This document shows, one piece after another, positions 45,391 to 54,341 of a stretch of DNA of 64,000 nucleotides. Made by a program: the position numbers and the translations under genes. Position 1 is the first letter of the stretch; each line of letters starts with the position of its first letter. The notes under the pieces were generated by a model that worked only from the letters and a program-made list of their open reading frames with translations, ran no database searches and was not told the DNA's origin. Origin of the DNA: DASQZT01 sp963728965 (lineage in GTDB: Bacteria > Acidobacteriota > Terriglobia > Bryobacterales > Bryobacteraceae); the NCBI GenBank assembly GCA_963728965.1, contig CAVSMH010000005.1, forward strand, positions 253,802 to 317,801. Reading direction: 5' to 3'.

Positions 45391-45761
45391 CACGACTCAA
45401 CCTCCCCAACACCAAACCGTTCCGTCGAACGGAGCGATGGCCCACTGCAACCCTGCCGGCAACCTCGTGAACGGATTCTCAGGACGTCCGCATCATTGCG
45501 GTCGGCTGCTTGCTCGCACGAAATGCACAAAGCAGCCCAGGGCACCGCTCTCCGGCGTCTCAGCCCGATCCCCGTTCTGCAGCACAGACAGGCCCCGAAT
45601 GTGTCGTCTTTAATGCGGAGCAGCGTAGCTCGGACCTTCCGGAGTAAGCCAGACCATCGGCCGAGGTTAGCCATGGAAACGTCGCGGTCTGTGGTGCGCC
45701 AGATTTCTTCCAGCACGTCGGCGATGTTCTCGCGGCCGGAGTTCCTTCCTCTGTGCGGCAC
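45390..45761 (-). CDS. DksA/TraR-like zinc-finger protein, possibly truncated
   Basis: 123 residues from a GTG at 45761. The region VRATLLRIKDDTFGACLCCR then C-terminal AALCISCEQAADRN gives a C4 zinc finger (CLCC...CISC) and parallels the intact paralogue at 58456-58851 over about 75 residues. The N-terminal coiled-coil arm is partly missing: the ORF starts within it, and no in-frame ATG lies upstream. The C-terminal 30 residues after the finger look unrelated. It could be a decaying copy; if functional, it would bind RNA polymerase. Confidence 0.5.
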   Translation of the reverse strand: MPHRGRNSGRENIADVLEEIWRTTDRDVSMANLGRWSGLLRKVRATLLRIKDDTFGACLCCRTGIGLRRRRAVPWAALCISCEQAADRNDADVLRIRSRGCRQGCSGPSLRSTERFGVGEVES

Positions 45762-46896
45762 CGACCGGCCATTAGCTCGGCCTTGTTGAACCCTACGGTG
45801 CCGGACCGGTCAGCAAATGCTTGAGCGCATCCATCGCTTTACCGAATTTCTCCCAGTCCCCCTGCTGCATTGCTTTCTGGGCCTCCTCGAACTGCGCCCT
45901 CGCTTGGCCCGATTCAGGTTGCGGGCGCGCCGTCTGCGCCGGATTCTGGGGTTGGTGCGTCCCGAAGACGGATTGGATTGCCTCATCGAGCGTGGGCTCC
46001 ATCGCCACTTTGTCCCCCGAGATCACAATTACGCGCTTGAGTTGCGGGAAGTCCGTGCCTTCCGCCGTGAGGTACACCGGCACCACATAAATAAAGGAGT
46101 TCTCGATAGGCACCGCAATCAGGTTTCCACGAATGACTCTCGACCCCTTCTGGTCCCAGAGGGTCAGTTGCTGAGCGATGGTAGTGTTCTGGTCGATCAT
46201 CGCCTCGATTTGCATCGGGCCGTAGATCAGCTTCTCCTTGGGGAGTTCGTAAAAGAGCATCTTCCCGTATTCGGGGAAATCGCACCGGGCGGCGATCCAC
46301 GAAATCATGTTGTCCCGCTTTTGAGGTGTGAAAGGAGTCATGATGAGGTACTCAAGCTGGTCGCTTCCGGGGAGTTTCATCAGGATGTAATACGGCTTCA
46401 TCGGTGCGACTGCGCTTGCCCCGTTTGCTGAGACAAATAGTTAAGACACTGTTGACCGTTCGCTGCCATTTCATTGTGCCCCATCCCGGAACGGTTTTAG
46501 GATGAAGCTGCCGGTGAAGCGGAGACGGGCTCTGCTGGCGAGCACCCCGATCAAGGAATAGCCGGCCGGAACTCATCTGCGGACGATGAGATGGAGCGCG
46601 GTCCTCCCGACACGCTCTGCTACCCGGGTTCGGGGCCGACCGACGGGAGGCGGCACGGCTCCCGGCCTGGGGTTTGGTTTTCATACCACATCGGACCAGA
46701 TAGATTCCGCCATGCCTTGAAAAACGCATTCTGATGGCCGTCAGAATGAGACCGCCGGGGTAGCCCGGCCAGTGGGGAGGCATCGGCGCAAACTCGGCTG
46801 TGGCGATTACAATCCGGACCACGTAGCTGCCGGTCGCTTGTCGAGTTTCCCTGTATAGGGCGCCTTTGCTTCCGCCATTCATATGATGCGTCGATG

Positions 46897-47745
46897 TCAT
46901 AGGGCGCGGCGGCATGCGCTCGTGGTTGCTGCCTGGCCCAACAACTGTTGTTCAAACTCCACCGGCGGCCGGTAGCCGAGCGCCGAATGGAGGCGTTTGC
47001 GGTTGTACACCCGTTCCAGGAAGTGCTTTATGGAAGCCCGCGCCTCCGCCAGATCGCGGTATTCCTGGCGATACACCTCCTCATATTTGAGGGTCTTCAT
47101 GAACGATTCGCAGGCCGCATTGTCGAACGGATTTCCCTTGCGACTCATGCTGATGGTGATGTCCCGGCTCTTCAGCAGGTCCGTGTAGTCTTGTGAGGCG
47201 TACTGCACGCCGCGGTCAGAATGATGCACCAAACCCGGCGCCGGTATGCGCCGCTCAAGCGCCATGCGAAGCGCTGCGATGGTAAGCTCGTCCTCCAACG
47301 TTCGGTCCAGCGCCCAGCCAATCACCCGCCGCGAGTAGGCATCCAAGATGACAGCTAGATACACGAACTCCGCTGCCAGTCGAATGTAGGTGATGTCCGC
47401 CACCCACAGTTGATCGATGTCGGTCAACGCCATCCCGCGCGCCAGGTTCGGGTACACCGGCCGACTGTGATTGGAGTTCGTGGTCACCAGGAACTTCCGT
47501 CGCCGCAGGCACAGCAGATTGTCCTCCCGCATCAGGCGGTACACCCGGTTCGGCCCGACCTGCCAGCCGCGCCGGTGCAGTTCTTCGGTCATGCGTGGCC
47601 GTCCATAGGCGGGAAACTCCAAGGCGATCCGCTGGATGGCATCCCGTAGATCGATGTCCTTATCCCCGGCGGCCGGCGTGGTCAGGAACCGGTAGTAGCC
47701 GGCCCGGCTCAGATGGGCCAGCGCGCACATCTCGGCGATGCTCAT
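46897..47745 (-). CDS. IS3 transposase OrfB (DDE integrase domain)
   Basis: 282 residues. Helix-turn-helix-like start (MSIAEMCALAHLSRAGYYRF), then the rve integrase core: QLWVADITYIRLAAEFVYLA (first Asp), LVHHSDRGVQYAS (second Asp) and NPFDNAACESFMKTLKYEEV (Glu). It overlaps orfA by 4 bp (ATGA); a slippery heptamer upstream would fuse both. Confidence 0.92.
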   Translation of the reverse strand: MSIAEMCALAHLSRAGYYRFLTTPAAGDKDIDLRDAIQRIALEFPAYGRPRMTEELHRRGWQVGPNRVYRLMREDNLLCLRRRKFLVTTNSNHSRPVYPNLARGMALTDIDQLWVADITYIRLAAEFVYLAVILDAYSRRVIGWALDRTLEDELTIAALRMALERRIPAPGLVHHSDRGVQYASQDYTDLLKSRDITISMSRKGNPFDNAACESFMKTLKYEEVYRQEYRDLAEARASIKHFLERVYNRKRLHSALGYRPPVEFEQQLLGQAATTSACRRAL

Positions 47746-48119
47746 GCTCGTTTCCCTCCGGACTTGCTCCTGGATGTTCCCGTAGATCGCGGCTTTCCAG
47801 TCAATGCCTGCAACCTCCGCTGTTCCTCGATGCGTTGCAAGCTGCGCTTTAAAAAATCGATCTCCAGGGTTTGCTGGCCGATTCTCCGCTCCAGCTTGGC
47901 CTGCTCGGTATCATCCCACCGCTGCTTTCCCAAGCCCGGAAACGCATTGCCCGGTCCTTCACGGAATTCCCGGCGCCAGCGATGCAGGACATTCGGGTTC
48001 ACCTCAAATGCCCGCGCCACCTCGGCAATCGAGGACCCCGTCTCCAGCCGTCGGATGGCGGCCAATTTCTCCTCACGCGTGAAAGTTCGTCGTGACAGCC
48101 CCATGACACAATTCTCCAT
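47742..48119 (-). CDS. IS3 transposase OrfA (HTH protein)
   Basis: 125 residues. The N-terminal HTH reads RRTFTREEKLAAIRRLETGS and FEVNPNVLHRWRREF, followed by a leucine-rich coiled coil (LERRIGQQTLEIDFLKRSLQ). This is the IS3-family DNA-binding subunit. Confidence 0.9.
   Translation of the reverse strand: MENCVMGLSRRTFTREEKLAAIRRLETGSSIAEVARAFEVNPNVLHRWRREFREGPGNAFPGLGKQRWDDTEQAKLERRIGQQTLEIDFLKRSLQRIEEQRRLQALTGKPRSTGTSRSKSGGKRA
47850..47856 (-). other. Programmed -1 frameshift heptamer in IS3 copy 1
   Basis: On the minus strand the orfA frame reads GAT TTT TTA AAG, which provides T TTT TTA. After it the -1 frame is open through to orfB (KAQLATHRGTAEVAGIDWKA), so an OrfAB fusion can be made. 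I did not resolve a downstream stimulatory stem-loop. Confidence 0.65.
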
Positions 48120-48321
48120 TCAATGGAATTTGTGTCTTAACTGTTTGTCTCAAAAATCGGGACAAGTCCAGACCGTGCCTGCGTAATTCTCTTGCGGGAG
48201 CACCCATAGGTCCTCGCGGTTATAAAAGACCTGAGGAACCGTCATATGGAATGTTCGGTACTGGTCGGCCTGGATGTCCCACGCCTGGGGAATCGACACC
48301 AAGACCTAAAACTCCAGCGGT

Positions 48322-49065
48322 TCAGCGAATTCTAGAGTTCAAGTCCAGTTTTCCGTGCGGGGAGCGGCCCAGAATTTGCACCATCTCTTTGAGCATCCGT
48401 AAGGCCCTTCCGCTGGAAGAGGCGGAGCGGCGGACCAGGGAGCGGGTTATCGCGCTAGCGTGGATCATGGCTCTCACGACGTCGCTAGCGACGACGAATG
48501 GTCCCGAGGCAAGCGGGCCTATGTGGATTCTCGGGAAACTTCCTCCCGACGTGCCCTCGACCCAGTCAGCTTGCACCGCAAGACGGAGGTCGGCTTCGCG
48601 TTCGACGATTCGTGCCCATTCAACCAACGACGGAGCGATCTCGATGCCATCCCCGTCCGGCGTGAAGGTAATCTTGGAGTTTTCGCCCGACTCGATCTTT
48701 CCTGCGGCGTAGTGAAAACAAGTCTTCGCAAACAACATGTCGCCAGTTTTCCAGGCGCTATCCATCCCTGCCGCGATGCCCACTAGAGCCAGATAGCGCG
48801 GGGTGCACAGATGAAGAAGCTGAGTCGCCTCGATCGCTGCGGCTGTCATGCCAATACTTCGTGGAGAGACTGCGACTACCTTGAGTGTTGAGCCGTCCTC
48901 TGCGCGCCACTGGGTGAAGTGATAGGTCGACGGGCTCGCTGAATGCCGGCGTTCTGTCCATTGCGCCTCTCCGATGGACAACAATTGCGTCAATTCAGGC
49001 ACGCTCTTCGCCGCTATGATCGCTAGGTCAACGTCGTCGAACTGGTCAATCGCCGAGGGGGGCAA
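48322..49065 (-). pseudogene. Nucleoside-phosphorylase-superfamily protein (MTA/SAH nucleosidase-like), C-terminus lost
   Basis: 247 residues. VDLAIIAAKSVPELTQLL, YLALVGIAAGM and GDMLFAKTCFHYAAGKIES match the first two-thirds of nucleosidase domains found in signalling or defence proteins, and IHIGPLASGPFVVASDVV is the conserved strand before the catalytic segment. After VVRAMIHA the match is lost: the expected ME(M/A)Y..Y.A substrate-binding/catalytic end is replaced by Arg/Ser-rich sequence. It overlaps the small ORF upstream by 20 bp, so the two were co-transcribed. Most likely non-functional. Confidence 0.6.
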
Positions 49066-49309
49066 GGGTGTTCATGAGTTGCGAGAGAAAGATTCTTGCT
49101 GGCTCCACGTAATCCGGTCGTTTGGAGCTTGCTGAGGCCGCCAAGGTGCCGAGTGAAGCAAAGGCTTTGATTGACGGATGGTCAGTTCCCAGCAGTTCTA
49201 TGAGGAGAGTGTCGGTCCGGCGGTGCCATTGGATCAAGTCAATCTTCTGCCAATCCGACTCCAACCGCTGGAGTTGTTGCGCCAACGAGTTTAGTTTTCC
49301 CGACTCCAT
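49046..49309 (-). CDS. Small helical protein coupled to the nucleosidase remnant
   Basis: 87 residues, no recognised family. Two helical blocks are seen (SLAQQLQRLESDWQKIDLIQ; YVEPARIFLSQLMNTLAPL). It has no signal or membrane segment. Its stop lies 20 bp inside the nucleosidase-like gene, which points to a shared operon and perhaps a partner role. Its own reading frame is intact. Confidence 0.5.
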   Translation of the reverse strand: MESGKLNSLAQQLQRLESDWQKIDLIQWHRRTDTLLIELLGTDHPSIKAFASLGTLAASASSKRPDYVEPARIFLSQLMNTLAPLGD

Positions 49310-49380
49310 GCAATTCGTTTCCTTTATGGACGCTCCAGGATCAGCCGTTCCAGCGCGAGTTTCGTTTCCTCAAGCCCTAA

Positions 49381-49511
49381 CAGGCTGCTGAAAAAGTCCC
49401 CGGACTACTTAGAATGGCACTTACCAACAGCCGCAAACTGTTGATTCTACGTTTGACGGAGCGAGACATTGGGTGCTTTCGGGCATCGAAATACCCTTTT
49501 TCAGCAACCTG
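49381..49511. repeat. 131-bp MITE, copy 1 (IS1182-type ends, CTAA duplication)
   Basis: Terminal inverted repeats CAGGCTGCTGAAAAAG and CTTTTTCAGCAACCTG match at 15 of 16 positions. Direct repeats CTAA flank it (49377-49380 and 49512-49515). It is identical over all 131 bp to the copy at 61746-61876. It contains no transposase, so it depends on one acting in trans. Confidence 0.88.
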
Positions 49512-49534
49512 CTAATGCGCTGGTGTCCAATAGG

Positions 49535-51297
49535 TCATAGGGTCATCCTTCTTCGCCGAAAGTGCGGCGAAGGAGTCGAGGACTCGTACCCGCGCTGAAC
49601 CCGGATGCTGCTCGCGCCGCCAGCCACGAGAAGGACGCGCTCCTCGTTCTGCTCGTCTCCGATGAAGTACCGCCCGCCCGTCAGTTTGGCCCCGCTGTCC
49701 ACGCTCCATGTCGTGTCGCCCGGTCCGACGGGCGCCGCGAGGAAGCACCCGTCCTCCAATGCCTCCTCGATGATCTCGAATCGCGGCGCGAAGACCATGT
49801 ACATCTTCCGGCAGTCCGCGGTCGGAACAGGTTGACTGTTCTTGTCGGTCAACGCGCCCAGCGGGAGGGTGATGTGGTACTTGGTATCGTTGTCGCCCCC
49901 CGTAAAGCGCTTGCTGCGGTTGGCCCCGAGCGTCACGCCTTGCACGTCCTTGGCGGGATCATACGAGGCGTCCTGGTTGGCCTCCGAAACCGTCTCGTGG
50001 AACGATCGCACGGTGAGGTTCTCGCCGTTGCCCAACTTGCCCATGACCGTTGCGGGCGGCGTGCTGGTCTTGAACGCGATGGCGAGTGTCTTGCCGGAGG
50101 CCGTCGCCTCGATCACTCCGGACTGATCCGGCCCGGTGACCGCCACGCCTCCAGACGAGGTGTTGTTGATCGCATCCGCGAGGTTCTGCACCGCAGATTC
50201 GGCGGTGGCGAGCCTGTGAACGTGCCACTGCGGGCCCGCGCCTGCCCACACGCCGAGGGGGATTCCAATGGTGCCCATGCCGGTCCCGCCGTACACGTTG
50301 ATCTCACCCTCGGCAATGGGCTTCGTGGACGTAACGCGCACGCACCCGTCGTCCGCAACATCGGCGGTCGCTGCCAAGCCCGCCGCGCCGAATGCCACGT
50401 TAATATCGGCGGCGACCTGATCGGCGGTCTGTGCCAAGCCCGCAGACAGGCCAACATAGATGGTGGTGCCGTCGATGATGAACATCAGTGTGTCGTTGAT
50501 CGTCGCATTGATCTTGAACGGTCCCGGCACTGCCGACCGGACCACGGCAATCCCGCCATGCGGCAAGGTGTTGTCGAACGTCACCCGGTTCTTGTAAACC
50601 GGATCGATGGCGGTGAAGTGGCAGATCTCCTCTAACTGGTACGGCGGGTCGTCCGGATAGAGTGGGTCGTACGTGAAGTACACGGTATCCCCGACCTTCA
50701 ACTCCAACTCGCCGGAGTCCGGGTCGAGATCGGAAGCCCACAGGTCGATGGTGCCGTTGGGCGAGGAGAGCGACCGGGGAAGACTGTACAGCCCCCCACG
50801 GGATGCAATCGTACTGTGGTTCGCGGAAGACAACGACGACGTGGTCCCGTCCCTCATCGGCCTGCGCGCCAGACGCATCCACGCTCACGCTGGCGGGCGT
50901 CTCGCCTCCGGACACAACCGTAGCGTACGAGAGGAGCTTCACTTCGTGGATCTCGCCCTTGCCGCACACGACGTCATCGAGTCCCAGGAGACGGACGGAT
51001 ACTTGGCTGCGTCCAACCGCATCGCGCCGTCGAGCGCGTGGTCGTACTCGATATCGAACTCCAGCACCAGGCCGGAGAGGTCCGTCCGCGGCAGATACTT
51101 CTGCCGGAGGTGGTTGAAGTAATCGTACGCGTTGTAAAACCCGAGCACCGCGAAGTTTCGGCGGCTTGGAAGATGCCGGAGATGGACACACCCGTCGCAA
51201 ACGCATCGTGGATCGTGGTCGTTGCGCCACGCCCCGTAAAGCCCTGCAACTGGAAGTTGCGGCGGGGATCGAAAATCCGGAGAGGCTCAGCCGCCAT
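49535..51297 (-). pseudogene. Decayed phage structural (tail/fibre-like) gene with three frameshifts
   Basis: The ATG at 51297 starts MAAEPLRIFDPRRNFQLQGF and continues TIHDAFATGVSISGIFQ. The coherent protein then shifts frame near 51160 (GFYNAYDYFNHLRQKYLPRT), near 50990 (CGKGEIHEVKLLSYATVVSG) and near 50805 (GGLYSLPRSLSSPNGTIDLW), and runs on as a beta-rich, repeat-like protein (VGDTVYFTYDPLYPD; FTGGDNDTKYHITLPLGALT; IRVQRGYESST). Its composition is that of phage tail or baseplate proteins, and terminase sequence lies nearby. No single frame encodes a whole protein. Confidence 0.6.
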
Positions 51298-51357
51298 GTC
51301 CGCACCTCACTTGGGCTGGGCCCGGCATATGCCGTAACATAGGCTTAGGAGGCAGCA

Positions 51358-51589
51358 TTGATCTCCGAACGGCGAGTCAAGCTATTCAGAAACGGTCGGA
51401 ACCAGTCGGTACGCATTCCGCGGCTTCGAACTGCCCGGCAAGGACGCCGTGATGCGTAAAGAGGGTGACAGGCTCATTGTAGAGCCAGTGCCCCCGAAAT
51501 CGCTGCTGGACGCCTTGGCAAAGCTCGCACCGCTCGATGAGGAGTTGCCGGAGATCGCTGATCTGCACCCCGGCGCCGTCGAGATCTGA
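51358..51589 (+). pseudogene. VapB-like antitoxin with frameshift
   Basis: AGGAGG at 51347-51352 precedes a TTG start at 51358. The first frame reads RRVKLFRNGRNQSVRI (AbrB/SpoVT-type swapped-hairpin start). Two bases appear missing at CCGCGGC near 51420, and the next frame gives RGFELPGKDAVMRKEGDRLI then VEPVPPKSLLDAL to the stop. The stop overlaps the toxin start (TGATG). The antitoxin cannot be made in full. Confidence 0.75.
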
Positions 51590-51988
51590 TGCGGTACCTG
51601 CTCGATACCAATATCGTCTCTGAGCTAATCCGGAACCCGCAGGGCTGGGTGACGGACCACATTCGCGACGTGGGTGAGGCGCAGGTGGCGACCAGCATCA
51701 TCGTAGCCGCTGAGTTGCGGTACGGCGCCGCCAAGAAGGGATCACCCCGTCTCACTGCTCAGGTCGAAGCCGTGCTCGGCGCCATGGAGGTTCTGCCCTT
51801 CGAAGAACCCGCCGACCGCGCGTATGGCGTGCTCCGTGCCAGCCTCGAACAGAAAGGGCAACCGATCGGCGGCAACGATCGGCTGATCGCTGCTCAGGCC
51901 ATCTCTCTTGGATTTTACGCTCGTCACGGCTAACGAACGCGAGTTCGCCAAGGTGGACGACCTTCAGCACGAGAACTGGCTCGCTTAG
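51589..51988 (+). pseudogene. VapC-like PIN-domain toxin, frameshifted near the C-terminus
   Basis: MRYLLDTNIVSELIRNPQGW has the first PIN acidic residue, IIVAAELRYGAAK the conserved Glu and GGNDRLIAAQA the third acidic residue. At GGATTTTACG (near 51915) one extra T diverts the frame to FYARHG and a stop at 51933. Without it the protein continues FTLVTANEREFAKVDDLQHE, NWLA, stop at 51988. The lost end holds the last conserved PIN motif (TANEREF), so RNase activity is doubtful. It could be a real change or a homopolymer error. Confidence 0.78.
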
Positions 51989-51990
51989 GT

Positions 51991-52620
51991 TCACGTCTGG
52001 ATCACCACCGTCAGGTCGCTGCCGGGGTCCGGGTTGGCGACCGCCAGGATATCGAACGCGAGGCTGTCGCCCTCGTTGAGGATCGCGGTCGGCCAGATCG
52101 TCGGCCGACGCGCCAATCGAATGGTTGTTCGTGAACACCGCCGTGAACGTCTGCGCGTTCTGGTCGGCCGCGAGCACCTGGACGTACTCCTCGTCAGCCT
52201 GGCCGAGGTTGATGTGGACGAACTCGCCCACGTCGAAGCCCAGCCGGTTAGCGCCGTACGAAGCCGTGTTGACGGTCTGCTGGCCCGCACCTAGCACCAC
52301 GTCCTGGATGATGAAGATGCCGAAGTCGTTGTACGGAAGACGGCGTGTGGCGGGTTTGCCGTACACGCCGTCTACAAGCGAGTCATAGGTGTTCTTGTAC
52401 CCATCGGGAAGCTTCTGCGCGATGCCCATGTACTCCAGCGGTTCCCACGTCGCGCCGTCGTCGCGCGACACCTTCACGCGGTAGGCGCTCTGGCCGTCCG
52501 TGGTGGGTACCTGGGCAACCGTTGCGATCATTGCGTGGTCGCCGGGGCTGGAGAGTTGGAGGCCCTTTGCGTCAGACCTCCGGATCACGATAAACGCCGT
52601 GCCAGCCGCGAAGTTACGGT
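51991..52620 (-). pseudogene. Fragment of a phage structural protein, frameshifted
   Basis: Coherent phage-like text begins after the terminase fragment: FAAGTAFIVIRRSDAKGLQL, GATWEPLEYMGIAQKLPDGY and FDVGEFVHINLGQADEEYVQ. It then shifts frame near 52100 to ILNEGDSLAFDILAVANPDP and ends SDLTVVIQT. Style and beta content match the gene at 49535-51297. The start codon and N-terminus are missing and it is fused to the terminase remnant. Confidence 0.5.
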
Positions 52621-53172
52621 TCCGATCTCGTAGTCCTCGCGCCGCAGATAGACCTTTTCCCAGTCTGGCGCCGACCCGCGTTCCGTCCAGAGTTCCGCCA
52701 GCACGGTGTTCAGGAACGCCTTGAGCGTTTCTTTCGACTCGTTGGCGACCAGAAACTCCGCTGCAATCGTGGCCCAGGATCGCTTCGGGGAGATCAACTG
52801 CGACACCCGGAATCCAGGAATCGGCGATCCGGGGTTCTGCGGACGATACTCGCCACGCTCCACCATCCACGACTTCTGGTTGTGCGGGATGAGTTCCTTG
52901 CACTCCTCGCAGCAGTAGGCGGCCTTCTCCGGCTCGCCTTCCGGCCACACCAGCCCGCCGTCGGTACCGTCGCTGAATACCAGGATCTGGAAATGTTGCA
53001 CTTCGGGCACGGCACGAAGTACTCACGCTGGTCGCTCGTGTTCCACGCGGCCTGAATCCGGCTTTCCCCGTCGACTGTCGGCGTCGAGCACATGATTACC
53101 TTCTTGTTGTGCTCAAACTCTCCGGTACGCTGCATTGCCAGCGACACCGGATCGCCCTCCGATCCTGCGCTG
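52610..53172 (-). pseudogene. Phage terminase large subunit (GpA-like) fragment, frameshifted
   Basis: The frame at 53147 reads MQRTGEFEHNKKVIMCSTPT and VDGESRIQAAWNTSDQREYF then VPCPKC. It shifts at about 52990 into QHFQILVFSDGTDGGLVWPE and KAAYCCEECKELIP, and ends in a conserved block (WATIAAEFLVANESKETLKA; FLNTVLAELWTERGSAPDWE). This matches the middle of terminase_GpA, including the paired Cys zinc-ribbon-like residues. The N-terminal ATPase walker region and the nuclease end are missing. The upstream edge is joined to a receiver-like gene fragment. Confidence 0.72.
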
Positions 53173-53332
53173 GTCGGGTAAGCCTGACGGCAGTCCGACG
53201 CCTCATGCGGTTTCCAGTTCCGTGGGAGAGAATCTGTCGAAGTCGAGCGCGATCAGCGGGTAAAGAACTGGCTGCAAGGCGCGTCGCAGTCCTTTCCGGC
53301 GATGGAAGAAACTCCTCTCCTCGGCCGTTCAT
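53165..53332 (-). pseudogene. 5' fragment of a receiver-like regulator, paralogue of 59081-59698
   Basis: The ATG at 53332 starts MNGRGEEFLPSPERTATRLA and LPADRARLRQILS, nearly the same as the intact gene at 59698 (MNGRAEEFIPSPEETAVGLA). Nucleotide similarity continues past a 1-bp deletion (CTCTCCCACGG/AACTGG) up to about 53165, where terminase sequence begins. About 50 bp upstream of the start also match the region upstream of 59698. A segmental copy has been cut by the phage DNA. Confidence 0.7.
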
Positions 53333-54341
53333 TGAGTTCTCCGCGTGGTACGGCACTTCGGTGGTACGCCACTTCGAATGTTAGCCTTCGATATCAGCTG
53401 GGCGGAACTGGGCAAATGTCCAGTTCGAAAGAGCCATCCGCGGGATGCCCAACCTTCGCATCACGTTCGGCCCTCACGACGACTGCGATGCCGCCCAGCC
53501 TTATGGCCGCCACGGCAACGATCGACACTTGGAAATCGGCGTGCTAGCTCCCCCCGGTCATCGCGGCAGTAACGAACCCAGCCGCCAAGCGAATCTCTCG
53601 CAACGCATTCAGCGCAATTCGGTCGACCCGCAGCAGTGTCCGGATTCGGTCTTGGCGGAACTGCCGGCGCAGCGAAATCCAGAACCTAGTGAGGTCGCGC
53701 CGGGTTTGACGGAGGCGGCTGGCCCGCAAGAGTGAAGCCTGCTCGCGAAACAAGCTGAGCCGTGAAGGGACCTCGATCGGAGGCATCTGGGCTTTTGCGC
53801 GGACGTAAGCCTCTTGGAGCTCCGAGATCCACAGGCGGCGACGTTCGGCTCGCATATGTGCAAGCTCCTCAAGGACGCGAACCTCGGTAACGCTACGCTT
53901 TCGGGTTGCAAGCCACAGTTCTTCCATCTCCAGGGTGAGGCGGAGTGTACCCCGCAGGACCATGCAGATCTCGGGGATGCGGCGCCGCAAGTGGGCCAGA
54001 CGGCTTTCCCGCGGGAAACATGCCCGCCGGCTCACACGGTCCTTCAGGCGAACCAGGCCGGCTTGCATGGGATGCATGCCCTCGTTGACGATGGAGTTCT
54101 TGTACCAGATAAGGTTGTGGAAAACATCCCAGTACTTCTCAGGCGGCGTGCGGGAGAGAATCGCCTTCATGTTCTCCAAGCTGTAGAATCTTCGCCACGC
54201 CTCGCGATACGCCCGGGTCCATACCCCATCTTTCATGTGCGGGTGCGACATACTTTCGTGGAAGCAATCGAACCGATTGTAGTCTGTCTCCATGGGAGCG
54301 CCGGCTTCGATCATGCGCTGGTGATCGCTGGAGCCGGCTAG

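Larger units (their letters stand above)
46411..48170 (-). mobile_element. IS3-family element, copy 1 (complete)
   Basis: 1760 bp with imperfect terminal repeats: TGGACTTGTCCCG... (reverse strand, from 48170) and TGCGCTTGCCCCG... (from 46411), both followed by the longer match TGAGACAAAYAGTTAAGACAC. The target duplication is GAC (46408-46410 and 48171-48173). It contains orfA and orfB on the minus strand plus an unusual non-transposase tail of about 485 bp between the orfB stop and the 46411 end, where I recognise no gene. Interrupts the UPF0182 remnant. Confidence 0.88.
45793..48306 (-). pseudogene. UPF0182 family membrane protein, 3' part only, split by IS3 element
   Basis: The C-terminal 206 codons of a UPF0182 (COG1615-like) protein are at 45793-46410: APMKPYYILMKLPGSDQLEY, TQKRDNMISWIAARCDFPEY and the Gly/Gln-rich end. 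The preceding 45 codons lie on the other side of the IS, at 48171-48306: SIPQAWDIQADQYRTFHMTV then PQVFYNREDLWVLPQENYAG. The joined frame TVAPMKPYY is continuous once the IS and one GAC repeat are removed. Everything upstream of 48306, including all transmembrane helices, is missing. The family is a large multi-span membrane protein of unknown role. Confidence 0.82.

Noticed and set aside
46352..46915. Minus-strand ORF of 187 codons in the IS3 tail
   Set aside because: Crosses the element boundary at 46411 and has no domain or coding character; kept only as part of the unexplained tail.
49411..49515. Short ORF (MALTNSRKLL...) inside the MITE
   Set aside because: 33 codons, ends outside the element, and depends on the insertion site; no support for expression.
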